Shown: positions 1-8,108 of the stretch, one piece after another
Numbering within the stretch: position 1 is the first letter of the stretch
How the letters are laid out: each line of letters starts with the position of its first letter
DNA from: Lachnospiraceae bacterium
GTDB lineage: Bacteria; Bacillota; Clostridia; Lachnospirales; Lachnospiraceae
Assembly: GCA_024694625.1 (NCBI GenBank)
Contig: JAILJP010000103.1
Location: 1-51,369, forward strand
Length of the DNA stretch: 51,369 nucleotides
Direction of reading: 5' to 3'
Notes under the pieces: generated by a model
Database searches by the model: none
Told to the model about the DNA's origin: nothing
What the model saw: only the letters and a program-made list of their open reading frames with translations
Translations under genes and position numbers: made by a program

Positions 1-10
1 TGGCTCAAGA

Positions 11-190
11 TGCTATTAAGACCTGTTGTATTTTGAACCTACATTTACTTTAAACGGGACTCCTATATTTCTCATTGGCTGTCATGCCTCCGTCTTTGAC
101 GCTAGTGGACGGCAAAAGATGAGTTGCGGTAACCCACCTAGCTATAGCTAGGAGTCAAAATCACAGGCTTAGCATTTTGGGTTATTTTTT
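11..190 (+). ncRNA. ssrS: Probable 6S RNA (RNA polymerase-binding RNA)
   Basis: No gene covers this stretch, but it folds into a 6S-like shape. A closing stem pairs TGCTA, CCTGT and ATTTTGA near 11-37 with TCAAAAT, ACAGG and AGCA near 155-174. Inside is a large bubble whose 3' side carries a small hairpin (CCTAGC-TATA-GCTAGG, about 137-152). A distal arm contains CTCAT/ATGAG and CCGTC/GACGG helices. A T-run follows at 184-192. The length of about 180 nt, the closing stem, the bubble with a 3'-side hairpin and the terminal arm are what is known of 6S RNAs, which sequester housekeeping RNA polymerase in stationary phase. This is recognition by architecture and general resemblance, not a model search. 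Confidence 0.55.
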
Positions 191-195
191 TTGCC

Positions 196-224
196 TTGAA
201 TTTTAAATTTTGCCGTGCTATTAT
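196..224 (+). promoter_or_regulatory. Promoter of the pheS T-box leader
   Basis: TTGAAT at 196-201 and TATTAT at 219-224 are 17 nt apart. They lie between the T-run of the upstream RNA and the start of the T-box leader, so transcription would begin near 231. An overlapping TATAAT at 222-227 is an alternative -10 but would need a 20-nt spacer. Confidence 0.6.
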
Positions 225-231
225 AATTCAC

Positions 232-497
232 GGTAAAGGCGTTGAGTACTCACAGTAGTGATGCATCTTCCGTGAGAGAGAGACGGGGTCACAGGCTGGA
301 AGCCCTGTTCATATTGGTGCAAACGAATTTCAGGTAGGAGTCTACAATCAAATAATGAATTGAGTGCCTGTAAAATAGCAGATGCGGTTTTTGAATTATG
401 GATGAAGCCGGAGCCTTAGCTTTAACAGTTTACAGGAATCAGGGTGGTAACGCGGAGTTTATGCTTCGTCCCTAGAAATAGGGGCGGAGCTTTTTTA
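232..497 (+). promoter_or_regulatory. T-box riboswitch, tRNA-Phe specific
   Basis: This is a tRNA-sensing leader that controls pheST by transcription attenuation. The T-box hallmark AGGGTGGTAACGCGG lies at 441-455 and contains the TGG bulge that pairs with the NCCA end of uncharged tRNA. Stem I spans roughly 270-345. The likely specifier codon is TTC at 329-331 (Phe), which fits the downstream gene. The terminator pairs GCTTCGTCCCTA (463-474) with TAGGGGCGGAGC (479-490), followed by six T. Uncharged tRNA-Phe should stabilise the antiterminator and allow readthrough into pheS. Confidence 0.93.
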
Positions 498-549
498 ATG
501 TAAAAAAGGGCCGACTTGCCCCGGAAATAGAAACAGAGAGGATAAACGA

Positions 550-1569
550 ATGAAAGACAAACTTTTGGAAATCCAAAAAAAAGCACTGGATCAAATTGAA
601 AATGCAAAAGAATTAAATGCATTGAATGATGTCAGAGTTTCCATCTTAGGAAAAAAAGGTGAGATGACTGCCATTTTAAAAGGTATGAAAGACGTCTCTC
701 CGGAAGACCGTCCCAAGGTTGGACAGATGGTAAATGAAACCAGAGAAGCCATTGAAGCAAAGCTTTTAGAAGCAAAGCAGAACTTGGAAAAGAAAGAAAT
801 GGAAGCCCGTCTTTCCATGGAAACGATTGACGTAACTCTTCCTGCTAAGAAGAATAAAATCGGACATCGTCATCCCAACACCATCGCACTTCAGGAAGTG
901 GAAAAGATCTTTGTTGGTATGGGATATGAAGTAGTGGAAGGACCGGAAGTGGAACTTGACTACTACAACTTTGAAGCTTTAAACATTCCTGCAAATCACC
1001 CCGCAAAGGATGAACAGGATACCTTCTATATTACAAAGGATATTTTGCTTCGTACTCAGACATCTCCTGTACAGGTACGTCAGATGGAAAAAGGAAAACT
1101 TCCCATTCGTATGATTGCTCCGGGAAGAGTATTCCGTTCTGATGAAGTGGATGCAACCCATTCACCTTCCTTCCATCAGATTGAAGGAATGGTAATTGAC
1201 AAAGACATTACCTTTGCAGACTTAAAGGGAACGCTTCAGGAGTTTGCAAAAGAAATGTTTGGTGAGGATACAAAGGTAAAATTCCGTCCCCATCATTTCC
1301 CTTTCACAGAGCCTTCTGCTGAAATGGATGTTACCTGCTTTAAATGTGGCGGAAAAGGATGCCGTTTCTGTAAGGGTGAAGGATGGATTGAAATCCTAGG
1401 CTGCGGTACTGTACATCCCAAGGTACTTAAGATGAGCGGAATCGATCCGGAAGAATACTCAGGATTTGCTTTCGGTGTAGGATTGGAACGTATCGCCCTT
1501 TTGAAATACGAAATCGACGACATGCGCCTTCTTTACGAAAATGATGAGCGCTTCCTCAGCCAGTTCTAG
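550..1569 (+). CDS. pheS: Phenylalanine--tRNA ligase alpha subunit
   Basis: Catalytic subunit of the cytoplasmic (alpha-beta)2 PheRS, which charges tRNA-Phe with phenylalanine. At 339 aa it has the usual bacterial length: an N-terminal coiled coil (about 1-90) that contacts tRNA, then the class II synthetase core. Visible signatures are the motif 2 region [19 protein letters not shown] (about 194-212), the Cys-rich [13 protein letters not shown] segment (about 260-275) and the motif 3 sequence [10 protein letters not shown] near 308. The start ATG follows GAGAGGATAAACGA. It is expressed from the Phe T-box leader and co-directional with pheT, but separated from it by 293 bp, an unusually long gap for this operon, filled by a structured element. 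Confidence 0.97.
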   Translation: MKDKLLEIQKKALDQIENAKELNALNDVRVSILGKKGEMTAILKGMKDVSPEDRPKVGQMVNETREAIEAKLLEAKQNLEKKEMEARLSMETIDVTLPAKKNKIGHRHPNTIALQEVEKIFVGMGYEVVEGPEVELDYYNFEALNIPANHPAKDEQDTFYITKDILLRTQTSPVQVRQMEKGKLPIRMIAPGRVFRSDEVDATHSPSFHQIEGMVIDKDITFADLKGTLQEFAKEMFGEDTKVKFRPHHFPFTEPSAEMDVTCFKCGGKGCRFCKGEGWIEILGCGTVHPKVLKMSGIDPEEYSGFAFGVGLERIALLKYEIDDMRLLYENDERFLSQF

Positions 1570-1576
1570 ATTTTAG

Positions 1577-1831
1577 TACAAGTATAAAATTACTTCTGGA
1601 AATATATTGATTTCCTCGGCACCGTCTCCGCTTTTCTCGTCTCCGACTCGGTCGGTGCTTCTGCTTCGCAGAGGTGTCCACTGGACACCCGCACCCTCAT
1701 CCCGGTGAATGCCTGTAAAGTCCCAAGCTCGTAAACGGCTTGGTCCAACAGGCATACACAGTGTATTCGGAACGCTCCGCGGATGACACTTCGGAAATCA
1801 ATATATTTCAGAAGTAAAAGATATACGTGTA
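1577..1831 (+). repeat. Structured family A element, copy 1, in the pheS-pheT spacer
   Basis: This fills the spacer between pheS and pheT. Near-perfect inverted arms lie at 1590-1614 and 1793-1817, and the pairing extends outward through ACAAGTATA / TATACGTGT. The interior shares short conserved blocks with the copies at 37 and 51 kb: GCACCGTCTCCGCT, CATCCCGG, GTGTATT and CGCTCCGCGGATGAC. It forms its own helices: ATGCCTGT/ACAGGCAT around CCAAGC/GCTTGG, and CATCC/GGATG closing a junction. It has an extra branch absent from the other copies, containing the hairpins TCTGC-TTC-GCAGA and GGTGTCC-ACT-GGACACC. The arm sequence is unrelated to that of the other copies although the pairing is kept. 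Confidence 0.75.
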
Positions 1832-1862
1832 GATAATATTTATAAATAAGGAGAATGAAAGA

Positions 1863-4283
1863 ATGAAAACATCTTTAAAGTGGATAAAAAGTATGGTGCC
1901 TGGCATGGAAGATGTCACACCTCAGGAATACATGGATGCAATGACCCTTTCCGGTTCAAAGGTAGAATTCTTTGAAGAATTGGACGGGGATTTGGATAAG
2001 ATTGTAGTTGGTCAGATTAAAGAAATCGCTCCCCATCCCGATGCGGACAAGCTTGTGATTTGCCAGGTGGATATTGGAACAGAAACTGTTCAAATCGTAA
2101 CCGGAGCACCGAACGCAGTTGTAGGAATGAAGACTCCTGTAGTTTTGGACGGAGGTCGTGTAGCCGGCGGACATGACGGAAAGAGAGTTGAAGGCGGCGT
2201 AAAGATTAAAAAAGGAAAACTTCGTGGTGTGGAATCATTTGGCATGATGTGCTCTATTGAGGAGTTGGGATCCAATTGCGATATGTTCCCGGAAGCACCT
2301 GCTGACGGACTTTATGTTTTCCCTGAAGATACTAAAGTAGGCGCAAATGCAGCTGAAGTATTAGGCCTTGATGATGCGGTCTTTGAATACGAAATTACTT
2401 CCAATCGAGTAGACTGCTATTCTGTAATCGGTATTGCAAGAGAAGCGGCAGCTACGTTCCGTAAGGAATTTAACCCTCCTGTAGTAAAAGAAACAGGAAA
2501 CAATGAAGACGTAAATGATTTCATTTCCGTTGAAATTGACAATAAGGATCTTTGCAAGAGATATACTGCAAGAGTAGTGAAAAATATTAAAATCGGACCT
2601 TCTCCCAAGTGGATGCAGGAAAGACTTCGTGCTCAGGGAATCCGTCCCATTAACAATATTGTAGATATTACAAACTATGTCATGGAAGAGTACGGACAGC
2701 CTATGCATGCCTATGATATGGACACAATCGAAGAGAATAAGATTGTAGTACGTAATGCAAAGGCCGGTGAAAAATTCACCACTTTGGATGGTGTAGAACA
2801 TGAATTGGACGATACCATGCTTATGATTTGCGACGGCAAAAAGCCGGTTGGTATTGCCGGTATCATGGGTGGTGAAAACTCCATGATTACAGACAATGTT
2901 TCCACCATGTTGTTTGAGTCTGCTACTTTTGACGGAACAAACATCAGACTTTCTGCTAAGAAACTTGGTATGCGTACCGAAGCTTCCGGTATTTTTGAAA
3001 AGGGATTGGATCCTAACAATGCCATTGAAGCTATGAACCGTGCTTGCCAATTGGTGGAAGAATTAGGCTGTGGTGAAGTAGTTGGAGGAGTTGTGGATGT
3101 ATATCCTGTAAAGAACGAGCCCATTACCCTTCCTTTTGAGCCTGAACGTTACAACAAGATTTTAGGTACTGATGTTTCTGTTGAAGAAATGGAAGACTAC
3201 TTTAAGCGTTTAGAGTTAGAAATCAGCGCCGACAAGAAGAGCGTTTTGATTCCTACCTTCCGTCAGGATTTACTTTCTTATGCAGACTTGTCTGAGGAAG
3301 TTGCCCGTTTCTACGGATATGACAAGATTCCTACTACTTTGCCTAGTGGTGCAGCTACTGCAGGAAAGATTTCCTACAAGATGGAAATTGAAAACATTGC
3401 TAGAGACGTAGCAGAATACTGTGGATTTTCTCAGGCTTATACTTACTCCTTCGAAAGTCCTAAGGTATTTGATAAATTACTTTTGGATGGAGATGATAAG
3501 CAAAGAGAAGCAGTTGTGATTTCCAATCCTTTGGGAGAGGATTTCTCCATTATGCGTACCATTTCCTTAAACGGAATGCTTGCTTCACTTGCTACCAACT
3601 ACAACAGAAGAAACAAAGACGTTCGTTTATATGAACTTGGAAATATCTACATACCCAAGAGCCTTCCTGTAACCGAACTTCCTGAGGAACGTATGCAGTT
3701 TACCTTAGGCTTCTATGGAGAAGGAGATTTCTTCACTATGAAGGGTGTGGTAGAAGAATTCTTAAGCCAGTGTGGCATGAATAAGAAAGTTTCCTATGAC
3801 CCTAAGGCAGGAAAGAACTTCCTTCATCCCGGACGTCAGGCAAACATTTCTTATGAGGGACAGGTAATCGGTTATTTGGGACAGGTTCATCCTTTGGTTT
3901 GCCAGAACTACGATATGAAGGCTGAGGTTTATGTTGCAGTGATTGATATGCCTTACGTTGTGGAAATGTCATCCTTTGATAAGAAGTATCAGGGAATTGC
4001 AAACTTCCCTGCAGCAACCAGAGATATTTCCATGGTAGTACCGAAGAGTGTACTTGCTGGAGATATTGAAGAAGTCTTTGAGAAAAAGGGCGGTGCTTAC
4101 TTAGAGTCCTATGAACTCTTCGATGTTTACGAAGGAGCTCAGGTACTTACAGGACACAAGTCCATGGCATACTCTTTGGTATTTAGAGCAAAGGATAAAA
4201 ATCTTTCCGAAGAAGATATTACTTCCGCAATGGAACGCATCTTAAAGGCGTTGAAGGAATTAAATATTGAACTTCGTGCCTAA
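1863..4283 (+). CDS. pheT: Phenylalanine--tRNA ligase beta subunit
   Basis: Editing and tRNA-binding subunit of PheRS. The 806-aa length matches the long bacterial form. An N-terminal EMAP-like tRNA-binding domain occupies about residues 40-150 (VGQIKEIAPHPDADKLVIC). The B3/B4 editing domain follows (about 210-390, with NNIVDITNYVMEEYGQPMHA), then B5, a catalytic-like domain and a C-terminal ferredoxin-fold anticodon-binding domain (about 710-805, starting near FPAATRDISMVVP). The start ATG follows AAGGAGAATGAAAGA. It has no obvious promoter of its own, so it should be read from the T-box promoter through the structured spacer. Confidence 0.97.
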   Translation: MKTSLKWIKSMVPGMEDVTPQEYMDAMTLSGSKVEFFEELDGDLDKIVVGQIKEIAPHPDADKLVICQVDIGTETVQIVTGAPNAVVGMKTPVVLDGGRVAGGHDGKRVEGGVKIKKGKLRGVESFGMMCSIEELGSNCDMFPEAPADGLYVFPEDTKVGANAAEVLGLDDAVFEYEITSNRVDCYSVIGIAREAAATFRKEFNPPVVKETGNNEDVNDFISVEIDNKDLCKRYTARVVKNIKIGPSPKWMQERLRAQGIRPINNIVDITNYVMEEYGQPMHAYDMDTIEENKIVVRNAKAGEKFTTLDGVEHELDDTMLMICDGKKPVGIAGIMGGENSMITDNVSTMLFESATFDGTNIRLSAKKLGMRTEASGIFEKGLDPNNAIEAMNRACQLVEELGCGEVVGGVVDVYPVKNEPITLPFEPERYNKILGTDVSVEEMEDYFKRLELEISADKKSVLIPTFRQDLLSYADLSEEVARFYGYDKIPTTLPSGAATAGKISYKMEIENIARDVAEYCGFSQAYTYSFESPKVFDKLLLDGDDKQREAVVISNPLGEDFSIMRTISLNGMLASLATNYNRRNKDVRLYELGNIYIPKSLPVTELPEERMQFTLGFYGEGDFFTMKGVVEEFLSQCGMNKKVSYDPKAGKNFLHPGRQANISYEGQVIGYLGQVHPLVCQNYDMKAEVYVAVIDMPYVVEMSSFDKKYQGIANFPAATRDISMVVPKSVLAGDIEEVFEKKGGAYLESYELFDVYEGAQVLTGHKSMAYSLVFRAKDKNLSEEDITSAMERILKALKELNIELRA

Positions 4284-4370
4284 GAGAGTATAATAGATTT
4301 TCGCCGACAGTTATCTTTGCATTAGAAGATATTAGTAACGGTGATTATTGTATTAGAAAAGGAAATTTCA

Positions 4371-5435
4371 ATGAGCGAATTTGCTATGAGAGTAGAGGAT
4401 TATGACTATGAGCTCCCGGAAGAGCTCATAGCTCAGGACCCTCTTTTAAAAAGAGATGAATCAAGACTTATGGTCTTGGATAAAAGAAGCGGCGATGTGA
4501 CCCATCGCCACTTTTATGATGTAAAGGAGTATTTACGTCCCGGGGATTGTTTGGTCATTAACAATACCAAGGTAATTCCGGCAAGACTCTATGGCGTAAA
4601 GGAAGAAACCGGAGCCTCCGTAGAAGTGCTTTTGTTAAAGCGCTTGGAAGGGGATGTTTGGGAAACTTTAGTACGCCCCGGAAAGAAGTGCCGTATTGGT
4701 GCAAAGCTTTCCTTTGGTGATGGAAGACTTCGTGGAGAAGTTGTGGATGTTGTGGAAGAAGGAAACCGATTGATTCGTTTCTCCTACGAAGGAATCTTTG
4801 AAGAAGTTTTGGATTCTTTGGGAGAGATGCCCCTTCCTCCTTATATCACCCACAAGTTGGAGGATAAAAACCGTTATCAGACGGTTTACGCCAAATATGA
4901 AGGTTCTGCAGCGGCTCCTACTGCCGGCTTGCATTTTACCAAAGAACTTTTGGAAGAAATCAAAGCCATGGGGGTAAATATTGCAGAGGTGACCTTACAC
5001 GTGGGATTGGGAACCTTCCGCCCCGTAAAGGTTGAAAACATTTTGGAGCATCACATGCATTCTGAGTTCTATCAGGTGTCCAAAGAAGCCTGTGACATTA
5101 TTAATGAAACCAAGAAAAACGGTGGTCGTGTGATTTCCGTGGGAACCACTTCCACAAGAACCTTGGAATCCGCAGCAGAAGCTCCCATTGATGGAGAAAA
5201 TGTATGTTTAAAACCTCAAAGCGGAAATACGGAAATTTTCATTTATCCCGGTTACGACTTTAAGGTAATCGATGGATTGATTACAAATTTCCATTTGCCC
5301 CAGTCTACCTTAATTATGCTGGTTTCCGCCCTTGCAGGAAGGGAACATGTGCTTGCAGCCTATGAAGAAGCAGTAAAAGAGAGATACCGTTTCTTCTCCT
5401 TTGGGGATGCTATGCTGATTATAGATCAGAAGTGA
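4371..5435 (+). CDS. queA: S-adenosylmethionine:tRNA ribosyltransferase-isomerase
   Basis: QueA transfers and isomerises the ribosyl group of SAM onto 7-aminomethyl-7-deazaguanine in tRNA to give epoxyqueuosine. The protein starts with the family pattern [13 protein letters not shown] and contains [41 protein letters not shown] and [18 protein letters not shown] chose ATG 4371, which has GGAAA 7 nt upstream; this gives 354 aa. A GTG at 4341 would add ten residues, and ATG 4386 would give a length closer to typical QueA. It is 87 bp after pheT and may be cotranscribed. No other queuosine gene is in the window. Confidence 0.95.
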   Translation: MSEFAMRVEDYDYELPEELIAQDPLLKRDESRLMVLDKRSGDVTHRHFYDVKEYLRPGDCLVINNTKVIPARLYGVKEETGASVEVLLLKRLEGDVWETLVRPGKKCRIGAKLSFGDGRLRGEVVDVVEEGNRLIRFSYEGIFEEVLDSLGEMPLPPYITHKLEDKNRYQTVYAKYEGSAAAPTAGLHFTKELLEEIKAMGVNIAEVTLHVGLGTFRPVKVENILEHHMHSEFYQVSKEACDIINETKKNGGRVISVGTTSTRTLESAAEAPIDGENVCLKPQSGNTEIFIYPGYDFKVIDGLITNFHLPQSTLIMLVSALAGREHVLAAYEEAVKERYRFFSFGDAMLIIDQK

Positions 5436-5449
5436 TATAAACAAACGTA

Positions 5450-5490
5450 TTAGATTTGTATATGTCATCTAAATTAGAAAGTGGTATAAT
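5450..5490 (+). promoter_or_regulatory. Promoter with overlapping inverted repeat before the YhgE operon
   Basis: An extended -10, TGgTATAAT (5482-5490), lies 30 bp before the first YhgE gene. No good -35 is present. Instead, the inverted repeat TTAGAT-N11-ATCTAA (5450-5472) covers the -35 position. This is a candidate operator for an activator or repressor; no local regulator gene identifies which. Confidence 0.5.
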
Positions 5491-5519
5491 TTCCTTATTG
5501 TAAAGGAGAGAATACCCAT

Positions 5520-7679
5520 ATGAAAATGATTAAACAAATATTTCATACGGATCTTAAACATTTATTTAAGAGTTTTTTTGCGCTCATCATTGTGGTGGGC
5601 GTTTGCTTTTTGCCTGCGTTATATGCGTGGTGCAACATCTACTCCAATTGGGATCCCTATGGAAATACCGGAAATCTAAAAATGGCAGCCGTGTCCTTGG
5701 ACAAAGGTTATACCGATGAGGATGGTACCTACGAAAACGCCGGTGACGAGATTATCGAAGAGTTAAAGGAAAACGATAAAATTGACTGGCAGTTTGTAGA
5801 GTCCCAGGAAGAGGCTTTTGAAAAAGTAGAGGACGGTACTTATTATGGTGCAGTTGTGGTAACGGAAGATTTTACTTACAACATGTACAATATCTTTTTG
5901 GAAGACGTTGAGAAACCTCAACTGATTTTCTATCAGAATCAAAAGAAAAATCCCGTAGCGACAAAAATATCCGATACCGTGGTTGAAACTTTGCAAAACA
6001 ATATTAATGAGAAGTTTGTAAAGGTTATGACCACCACTGTATTTGAAGATGCCAATGAACTTTCTGAGGACATCCAAGAAGATGGTGGAGTGGATGCATT
6101 GGTGGAACGCTTAGAAAAAGTGAATTCTGAGTTGGAAGAATACGAAACCACTATTGATGCAGCGGTACAGGGGAATGCTGTGCTGACCTCCGCTATTTCC
6201 AATGCCCAGAAGGATGTGGATTATTACAAAGGCAAATCCGCAGACGGAAGGGATGCCTTGGATAAGGCAAATGAGGATATTGCTACATCTCAGGTTACCT
6301 TAGGCGGTTATAGTGAAGAAGTAAAGCTTGCCTTGGATACGGTTTCTACATCCTTATCTAATGCCCAAAAGGACATAAAGGAAGCAACCTTGGCGAAGGA
6401 TGCAAAAGCCACTATGGATGCTATAGATAAAACCATAGAAGATATTGACACTATGATAACCAATTTGAATGCGTTAAAATCTTCCCTTGCTACAGTGGCA
6501 GCACAGCAGACGGATAATACCAGTATCAATACTTCTATCAATACCATTACCTCCATTTTGGAGTTAAGCCAAAAGACAAAGGATCAGCTTTCCAGTACCA
6601 GAAAGGGTGTGGCCTCATCTTTGGCACAGGATGCATTTACCTCCAACCAAAATGTTATGCTTCAGGAGTTAAAGGGAATTCAAAACTATGTTGACAGTAT
6701 GAAATCCATGTTAAACGACAAGCTGGTGCCTCAGATTGACGATACCTTAAGTTCACTTTCTACTGTAGTGGAAAATGCATCTACGCTGATGAACAATTTT
6801 TCCGGAACCTTGGCTGGAATGGGTGATGTTTTTGGCGCCTTGCAGCTTACGGTAAACTCCGGTAACCAGAGTCTTTTGGATACCAAGGAAGCTTTGGGTC
6901 TTTTAAGTGATCGACTGACGGAAACCATTGAAAAGGTGGAAAAGGCTTCCAATGACGAAAAGGTAGAAGTGTTAATGGATACCCTTTCCGGAAATCCCGA
7001 TATCTACGGCGAGTTCTTTGCGGAGCCGGTACAGATTGACACCACAGCGATTTATCCTGTGGAAAACTACGGTTCGGCAGTTACACCCTTTTATACCGTA
7101 TTGGCGATTTGGGTTGGTGCTTTGATTTTGACCGCTATTTTGAAAGTAAAACCTACGGCGGCTAACTTCCCTGAGGCAAAGGATTATGAACTCTATTTCG
7201 GAAGATATTTGATCTTTTTTGTAGTGGGACAGATTCAGACCTTGATTATTGTTTTTGGAGATTTGTATCTCTTAAAAGTTCAGTGTGTGCACCCCTTCCT
7301 GTTTTGGGTGGCATCGGCAATTACAGGCTTTGTATTTACCATTTTGATTTATTCTTTGGTGTTGGCCTTTGGCGATGTAGGTAAGGCTTTGGCAGTCGTT
7401 GTGGTAGTAATCCAAATTGCCGGAAGTAGTGGTACGTACCCAATTGAATTGTTGCCGGAATTTTTCCAAAAGGTTTATATTTTCTTTCCCTTCCCTTATG
7501 CCATTAATGCCATGAGAGAGTGTATCGCGGGAATGTTTGAAAATGATTATGTGATTTATTTGTTGCAGTTATCCGTATTTGTTTTAGTTTCCCTTACTGT
7601 GGGACTTTGGATTCAAAAGCCGGTGAAACCTTTAAGTCACTTTATGGAAAAACGTATGGAAGATACAGAAATGTTATAG
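5520..7679 (+). CDS. YhgE/Pip family membrane protein (first copy)
   Basis: Member of the YhgE/Pip family (phage infection protein, related to the EsaA component of type VII secretion and to ABC-2-type permeases). An N-terminal transmembrane segment lies at about residues 15-35 (FALIIVVGVCFLPALYAWCNI). A large extracytoplasmic, coiled-coil-rich region runs from about 40 to 515. The C-terminal membrane domain (about 520-700) has five or six helices, starting at YTVLAIWVGALILTAIL. Length is 719 aa. AAAGGAGAG lies 10 nt before the ATG. It heads a three-gene unit with a small membrane protein and a second YhgE paralogue. The family role in Firmicutes is uncertain: phage receptor, export or lipid-envelope function are all possible. 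Confidence 0.88.
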   Translation: MKMIKQIFHTDLKHLFKSFFALIIVVGVCFLPALYAWCNIYSNWDPYGNTGNLKMAAVSLDKGYTDEDGTYENAGDEIIEELKENDKIDWQFVESQEEAFEKVEDGTYYGAVVVTEDFTYNMYNIFLEDVEKPQLIFYQNQKKNPVATKISDTVVETLQNNINEKFVKVMTTTVFEDANELSEDIQEDGGVDALVERLEKVNSELEEYETTIDAAVQGNAVLTSAISNAQKDVDYYKGKSADGRDALDKANEDIATSQVTLGGYSEEVKLALDTVSTSLSNAQKDIKEATLAKDAKATMDAIDKTIEDIDTMITNLNALKSSLATVAAQQTDNTSINTSINTITSILELSQKTKDQLSSTRKGVASSLAQDAFTSNQNVMLQELKGIQNYVDSMKSMLNDKLVPQIDDTLSSLSTVVENASTLMNNFSGTLAGMGDVFGALQLTVNSGNQSLLDTKEALGLLSDRLTETIEKVEKASNDEKVEVLMDTLSGNPDIYGEFFAEPVQIDTTAIYPVENYGSAVTPFYTVLAIWVGALILTAILKVKPTAANFPEAKDYELYFGRYLIFFVVGQIQTLIIVFGDLYLLKVQCVHPFLFWVASAITGFVFTILIYSLVLAFGDVGKALAVVVVVIQIAGSSGTYPIELLPEFFQKVYIFFPFPYAINAMRECIAGMFENDYVIYLLQLSVFVLVSLTVGLWIQKPVKPLSHFMEKRMEDTEML

Positions 7680-7688
7680 AGGGCGAAT

Positions 7689-8108
7689 ATGGATTATAAG
7701 AAAGCGTTTGAAAAATATAAGGATTATCAGCAAAGCCTTCACGAAAAGAATCAAAACAAGATTCGGGTGGGCTTAAAGGTGAATATTTTGTTGCCTTTGA
7801 TTTTTTTGGGCATGAGCTTTTTTGCTCAGGGTTCCAAACTGATCTTTTTAATACTTTGGATTGTTTCTTTGTTCGGAATTGCTGCTTATTTGGTGTATGT
7901 GGAGTTCACAGACTATAACCTTCAGGAGCAGTTGAAAGAATTTTCCGGTCAAAGCGATTTGGAACCGGAAGTGTTAATCGGTGAAAAAGTAGAGTTGGCA
8001 GAAGCTCAGGTTTCACAAAAAATGGATGAGATTGATGCCAAAATTGACGAAGGAAAACAAAAAGTTTTGGAAAAAATAGAAAAGCTAAAGGAGGAAGATG
8101 ATGCGTAA
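7689..8108 (+). CDS. Small membrane protein with coiled-coil tail, between two YhgE genes
   Basis: I do not recognise a family. The 139-aa protein has a charged N-terminus (DYKKAFEKYKDYQQSLHEKNQ), two hydrophobic segments (about residues 33-48 and 53-72) and a long acidic/basic C-terminal helix (about 100-139: AQVSQKMDEIDAKIDEGKQ) likely to form a cytoplasmic coiled coil. It starts 9 bp after the first YhgE gene, and its last codons overlap the start of the second. That tight coupling suggests a partner or assembly factor of the YhgE pair; this is inference from position only. Confidence 0.75.
   Translation: MDYKKAFEKYKDYQQSLHEKNQNKIRVGLKVNILLPLIFLGMSFFAQGSKLIFLILWIVSLFGIAAYLVYVEFTDYNLQEQLKEFSGQSDLEPEVLIGEKVELAEAQVSQKMDEIDAKIDEGKQKVLEKIEKLKEEDDA

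Noticed and set aside
1573-1755. Minus-strand open frame across family A copy 1 (and similar at 51173-51358), sharing a SGDGAEE-like stretch
   Set aside because: The shared peptide simply reflects the conserved RNA/DNA core read on the other strand. There is no ribosome binding site, and the sequence is dominated by paired helices.
2361-3050. Long 229-aa open frame antisense to pheT
   Set aside because: It lies entirely opposite a well-supported synthetase gene, has shadow-type composition and no start signal.
4287-4300. TATAAT in the pheT-queA gap as a queA promoter
   Set aside because: No acceptable -35 box lies 15-19 nt upstream, and the genes are close and co-directional.
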